DNA of 32,684 nucleotides from an uncultured Propionibacteriaceae bacterium (lineage in GTDB: Bacteria > Actinomycetota > Actinomycetes > Propionibacteriales > Propionibacteriaceae): positions 1 to 32,684 of the forward strand of contig CALCKT010000020.1 in the NCBI GenBank assembly GCA_937965785.1, in the 5' to 3' direction. The position numbers were made by a program, and so were the translations under genes. This document shows positions 29,858-32,684 of the stretch, piece after piece. Within the stretch, counting starts at the first letter, position 1; each line of letters begins with the position of its first letter. A model generated the notes under the pieces. That model worked only from the letters and a program-made list of their open reading frames with translations, made no database searches and was not told the origin of the DNA.

Positions 29858-31089
29858 TCCCAGAGAGCGGAAACGGGCATGCTCCAGAAACCGGGTCCCA
29901 TCCTCACGGTCCTGGGATGCATGTTCAAGACGATGCCCCCGCGGAAACGGTCGCCGATCCGGTCCTTGAGTTTCTTCAGGTGCGTGAAGTGTTCCGATCT
30001 CGGTGTCTGGGTGGCCTTGACCTCCAATCCCCAGACACGCCCGTCCGCCAGTTCGGCGATGATGTCGATTTCACCGCCCATGGAGTCGCGGTAGTGGCTC
30101 AGTGTGAAGTCGGAATCCGACCATCCCTGCTGCTTCAACAACTCGGTCACCACGAAGCTTTCCAGCAGCCCTCCCATGTGTGGGCTGTCCAGAGCGGTGA
30201 GACGTTCGGACGTGGCCCCCAGCATATGCGCGGCGAGCCCGACGTCCCGGATGCCGGCTTTCGGTTTCCCGGTGACCCGTTTCAAGGAGTTGTTGGTCCA
30301 AGGGGGCAGCAGATAAGTCAGGTAGAGACGGGACAGCGCGTCCAGGTAGAGGGTGACGGTGGAAGCCGGAAGATCCGCGTTCGATGCCAGGTGTGATTTC
30401 ACGAGCTCGCCTCCTTGGCGGGCGGCGATCACTCTGAGGACGGTGGACAGCCGTTCGGGCTGGTTGGTCGCGATTGCGTCGCGGGCATCACGCTGGACCG
30501 CCTGGGTGAGGTAGGAGTTGAACCACAGGCGACGAGAACGCGCGGTGAGTTCCTGCACTTCGGGGAAACCTCCCCGGACGAGGAGCTCGGCGTAATCGGC
30601 CCGGGACAGCACCGATTCCCGGCCGTGCTCGAGGCCGCCCGCATCCAGGTGTGAGATGAAATCGTCCTGCTCGCTGCGCAACTCGCCCTGCGAGAATCCC
30701 TCAAGATTCATCAGGATGGCGCGTCCCGCCAAGGAATCCGGAGTTCTCTCCAGGCGAAGCAGGTCGGCGGAACCGGTCAGCAGGAAACGTCCGGGGCGAC
30801 GGTCTCGGTCGATGCTCGCCTTGATCTCCAACAGAAGTTCTGGATACCGCTGCAGTTCATCGATCACCAAGGTCTGCGAGCCGGGGGAGGTGACGAATCC
30901 GATCGGATCCTCCCGCGCGCTGCTCAGTGTGACAGCATCGTCCAGGGTCGTGTACCTGGCGTGCGGCAGATCGAGCAGATGCGTGAGAGTGGATTTCCCG
31001 ACCTGGCGTGCGCCCAGCAGCATCATCGCAGGGAAAGCTCGCATCGCCTCGTCGGCGAGGGGTTTCAGGTGGCGGTCCCGGATGTGCAT
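29851..31089 (-). CDS. AAA family ATPase with DUF4143 C-terminal domain
   Basis: A 412-aa P-loop ATPase of the AAA_14-DUF4143 type. Walker A GARQVGKST is at 26-34, Walker B LVIDELQ at 74-80, and sensor-like RFLLTGSADLL near 105. The C-terminal domain has a PD-(D/E)XK-like pattern: E340 and D342 in GGEIDII, then E356 and K358 in GLEVKAT. The HTH-like stretch SNADLPASTVTLYLDALSRLYL lies between. The function of this large family is poorly defined; links to DNA mobility, defence or toxin-like roles have been proposed. The ATG at 31089 follows a TAATAT -10 box by 7 nt, so the mRNA looks leaderless. Five 22-bp repeats lie directly upstream and touch the -35 region. Confidence 0.9.
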   Translation of the reverse strand: MHIRDRHLKPLADEAMRAFPAMMLLGARQVGKSTLTHLLDLPHARYTTLDDAVTLSSAREDPIGFVTSPGSQTLVIDELQRYPELLLEIKASIDRDRRPGRFLLTGSADLLRLERTPDSLAGRAILMNLEGFSQGELRSEQDDFISHLDAGGLEHGRESVLSRADYAELLVRGGFPEVQELTARSRRLWFNSYLTQAVQRDARDAIATNQPERLSTVLRVIAARQGGELVKSHLASNADLPASTVTLYLDALSRLYLTYLLPPWTNNSLKRVTGKPKAGIRDVGLAAHMLGATSERLTALDSPHMGGLLESFVVTELLKQQGWSDSDFTLSHYRDSMGGEIDIIAELADGRVWGLEVKATQTPRSEHFTHLKKLKDRIGDRFRGGIVLNMHPRTVRMGPGFWSMPVSALWDH

Positions 31090-31096
31090 GGGAACG

Positions 31097-31125
31097 ATAT
31101 TACGCGCGGCATTGTGGTTCTGCAC
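31097..31125 (-). promoter_or_regulatory. Promoter of the DUF4143 ATPase gene
   Basis: On the minus strand TAATAT (31097-31102) ends 7 nt before the ATG. A -35 at 17-nt spacing would read GTGCAG (31120-31125) and lies inside the first 22-bp repeat, so anything that binds the repeats would compete with or assist RNA polymerase. Confidence 0.6.
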
Positions 31126-31221
31126 CTGATTCGTTGTGGTTCTGCACCCGAGTCGTTGTGGTTCTGCACCCGAGTCGTTGTGGTTCTGCAGTCGTTTCCT
31201 CGTGGTTCTGCAGGTCAGGCG
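31112..31221 (-). repeat. Five tandem 22-bp repeats upstream of the DUF4143 ATPase gene
   Basis: Units start at 31112, 31134, 31156, 31178 and 31200 with an exact 22-bp period and no spacers. The shared core is GTGGTTCTGCA (TGCAGAACCAC on the gene strand). Units 2 and 3 are identical over 22 bp, unit 1 differs at two positions, and units 4 and 5 diverge after the core. The array fills the 125-bp gap between the ATPase and the upstream oxidoreductase gene and enters the last codons of the latter (stop at 31215). The period is close to two helical turns, so all cores face the same side of the DNA, as in iteron or operator arrays. Confidence 0.9.
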
Positions 31222-32684
31222 GAGCGGGCCGGGTGGGTCGCCAACAGCTCGGCCAGGCTCATCGAGTCGCGGCCCGCCAGCCCCTTCAGCTGGGTCTGGC
31301 AGCTGAAACCGTCGGCCAGGACTATGGCCTCCGGGTTGGCCGTCACCGCGGGCCCGAGGTCGTGTTCGAAGACCTTCACGCTCACCTCGTGGTGGCCGAT
31401 CTCGACGCCGAAGTTCCCGGCCAGCCCACAGCAGCCACCCACCTGCACCAGCTCCGCTCCCGTCGCCTTCAACAGGGCCTGGTCCGCCTGCCATCCGATC
31501 ACGGAGGCGTGGTGGCAGTGGGGCTGGGCGACGATGGTGTGCCCGGACAGATCCGGGGGCAGAAAATCGGGATCCTTGGCCAGGAACTCCGCAAGGGTCA
31601 GGACCTTCCCTCTCAACGCCTTCACGTTGGTGTCCCCGGGCAGCAACTCGGGAGCGTCGGAACGCCACACGCTGGTGCAGCTCGGCTCCACCCCGACGAT
31701 CGGAATGTGCTGCTCGACGAACGGCGCCAGCACGGCGGCGGCGTGCCTGAGCTGGCGGCGGGCGCCGTCCAGCTGGCCGGTCGAGATCCAGGTCAGGCCA
31801 CAGCAGGCCTTCTCGTCCAGCGCCCGGGGTTCGTAGCCGAGACGGGTCAGGACCTGCACCACCGCGGCGAAGGAGTTCGACTCGAAGCAGTCGCTGAACG
31901 AATCCACCCAGATCAGGACGGGTCCCTTGTCCCCACCCTTCGGCAGTGCGGTGCGGCGGCGGGCGGAACGCGATGCGAAACGCGGGATCTGCCGCCGCCC
32001 GTCGACCCCGGCGGCCCATTTCATCAGGCTCCCCAACCCGGGGGCGCCACCGACGATGTTGATGAGCGGCCCGATGCCGGGGAGTTTCGTGATGAGACGT
32101 CCCCAGCGCGGCAACCAGCCCAGGGAGTAGTGGTTGCGGGGTCGCAGCCGTCCCTTGAGGCGCTCGTGGGTGACGCGCGACTTGTAGGCGGCCATGTCGA
32201 TTCCCGTGGGGCAGTCGCGGGAGCAGCCCTTGCAGGACAGGCACAGGTCGAGGGCCTCGGCCACTTCACGTGAACGCCAGCCCCCAGTGATGAGGGAACC
32301 GTTGACCATTTCCTGCAACGCCCTGGCCCGGCCCCGTGTGGAGTCCTTCTCGTCGCGGGTGGCCTGATAACTCGGGCACATCACCCCGCCGGTCGATGTG
32401 GTCTCGGACAGGCACTTGCCGACCCCTGAGCACTGGTGCACCCGGGCCACGAACTCGGGATCCTCCAGGTTCAGGGGGGACACGGTTGCCGCCACCATCC
32501 GGAGGTTGGAGTCGGTGGGTTCGGGATCTACCAGCACACCCGGGTTGAGCAGGTTCTCGGGGTCGAACAGGTGCTTGACCGCGCCGAACAGTTTCAGTGC
32601 CTCGGGGGAGTACATCCGTGGCAGCAGCTCCGAACGGGCGCGCCCGTCGCCGTGCTCGCCGGACATCGAACCGCCGTGGGAGGC
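31215..32684 (-). CDS. FAD-linked oxidase / 4Fe-4S oxidoreductase (D-lactate or glycolate dehydrogenase type), N-terminus outside window
   Basis: This is the C-terminal part (about 490 codons) of a large fused oxidoreductase; the frame is open at the right edge and the FAD-binding N-terminal domain is missing from view. The first visible motif GGSMSGEHGDGRARSELLP is the end of the FAD-oxidase C domain, followed by LFDPENLLNPGVLV. A ferredoxin-like region has CSGVGKC, MCPSYQATRDEKDSTRGRARA and CLSCKGCSRDCPTGIDM. Two CCG-type cysteine-rich domains follow (ACCGLTW and GGCCGLAGNFG). Such proteins oxidise D-lactate, glycolate or 2-hydroxy acids and pass electrons to the respiratory chain. The exact substrate cannot be told. 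Confidence 0.92.
   Translation of the reverse strand, partial: ASHGGSMSGEHGDGRARSELLPRMYSPEALKLFGAVKHLFDPENLLNPGVLVDPEPTDSNLRMVAATVSPLNLEDPEFVARVHQCSGVGKCLSETTSTGGVMCPSYQATRDEKDSTRGRARALQEMVNGSLITGGWRSREVAEALDLCLSCKGCSRDCPTGIDMAAYKSRVTHERLKGRLRPRNHYSLGWLPRWGRLITKLPGIGPLINIVGGAPGLGSLMKWAAGVDGRRQIPRFASRSARRRTALPKGGDKGPVLIWVDSFSDCFESNSFAAVVQVLTRLGYEPRALDEKACCGLTWISTGQLDGARRQLRHAAAVLAPFVEQHIPIVGVEPSCTSVWRSDAPELLPGDTNVKALRGKVLTLAEFLAKDPDFLPPDLSGHTIVAQPHCHHASVIGWQADQALLKATGAELVQVGGCCGLAGNFGVEIGHHEVSVKVFEHDLGPAVTANPEAIVLADGFSCQTQLKGLAGRDSMSLAELLATHPARSA

Noticed and set aside
31112..31221. CRISPR array
   Set aside because: The units are directly adjacent with no spacers, 22 bp long, and no cas genes are near; this is a tandem repeat.
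31239..32244. N-terminal extension of the DUF4143 ATPase reading into the oxidoreductase gene
   Set aside because: The open frame upstream of 31089 runs through the repeats and antiparallel to nothing recognisable. It lies in a different frame of the oxidoreductase gene on the same strand. The ATPase fold starts right after 31089, where a promoter sits.

Overview
The window is a chromosomal segment of a high-GC Gram-positive bacterium (Actinomycetota). The signs are a Wag31/DivIVA growth-pole protein next to a YggT gene, a mycothiol-dependent isomerase-family gene, the order pdtaR-polA-rpsA-coaE-uvrB-uvrA (also known from mycobacteria), many GTG starts, and promoters placed directly before start codons. 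Gene content fits a Propionibacteriaceae-like organism, but that family assignment is inference.

Layout. 1-3242: end of a yggT gene, wag31, then a tight dksA/traR-like - lspA - rluD operon. 3265-4695: pyruvate kinase. 4845-4977: tRNA-Leu(CAA) on the minus strand with its terminator. 5103-8788: ANTAR response regulator (PdtaR type), a convergent hotdog thioesterase, and divergent polA. 8808-9518: a solitary class E/F sortase facing polA. 9759-11204: rpsA, ended by a 20-bp-stem terminator. 11265-11824: a structured leader, a possible 26-codon ORF and an unrecognised small membrane protein. 11892-16207: gcvT-gcvH-gcvP on the minus strand, preceded by a tandem glycine riboswitch. 16501-17390: a small ABM-domain monooxygenase-like gene and coaE. 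17478-19523: uvrB. 19548-20709: an LppU-like secreted cysteine-rich protein and a damaged copy of its 3' end. 20814-21494: mycothiol-dependent isomerase-like protein. 21662-24517: uvrA. 24588-24652: a long nested inverted repeat.

24733-29857 is an accessory-looking block. It has a NarL-type response regulator and histidine kinase (minus), divergent from an ABC exporter with two membrane subunits, a PadR regulator and a CPBP-family membrane protease (plus). 29851-31089 is an AAA/DUF4143 ATPase with a PD-(D/E)XK-like C-terminal motif. Immediately upstream lie five tandem 22-bp repeats that run into its promoter. The window ends inside a large FAD/4Fe-4S oxidoreductase gene.

Functional themes: DNA repair and replication (polA, uvrA, uvrB), translation (rpsA, rluD, tRNA), central metabolism (pyk, coaE, glycine cleavage), envelope growth and processing (wag31, lspA, sortase, LppU-like), and stress or export systems (kinase/regulator/ABC/PadR/CPBP). 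At least nine transcription units look leaderless: a TANNNT -10 box ends 6-8 nt before the start codon. The most unusual element is the repeat array coupled to the DUF4143 ATPase.
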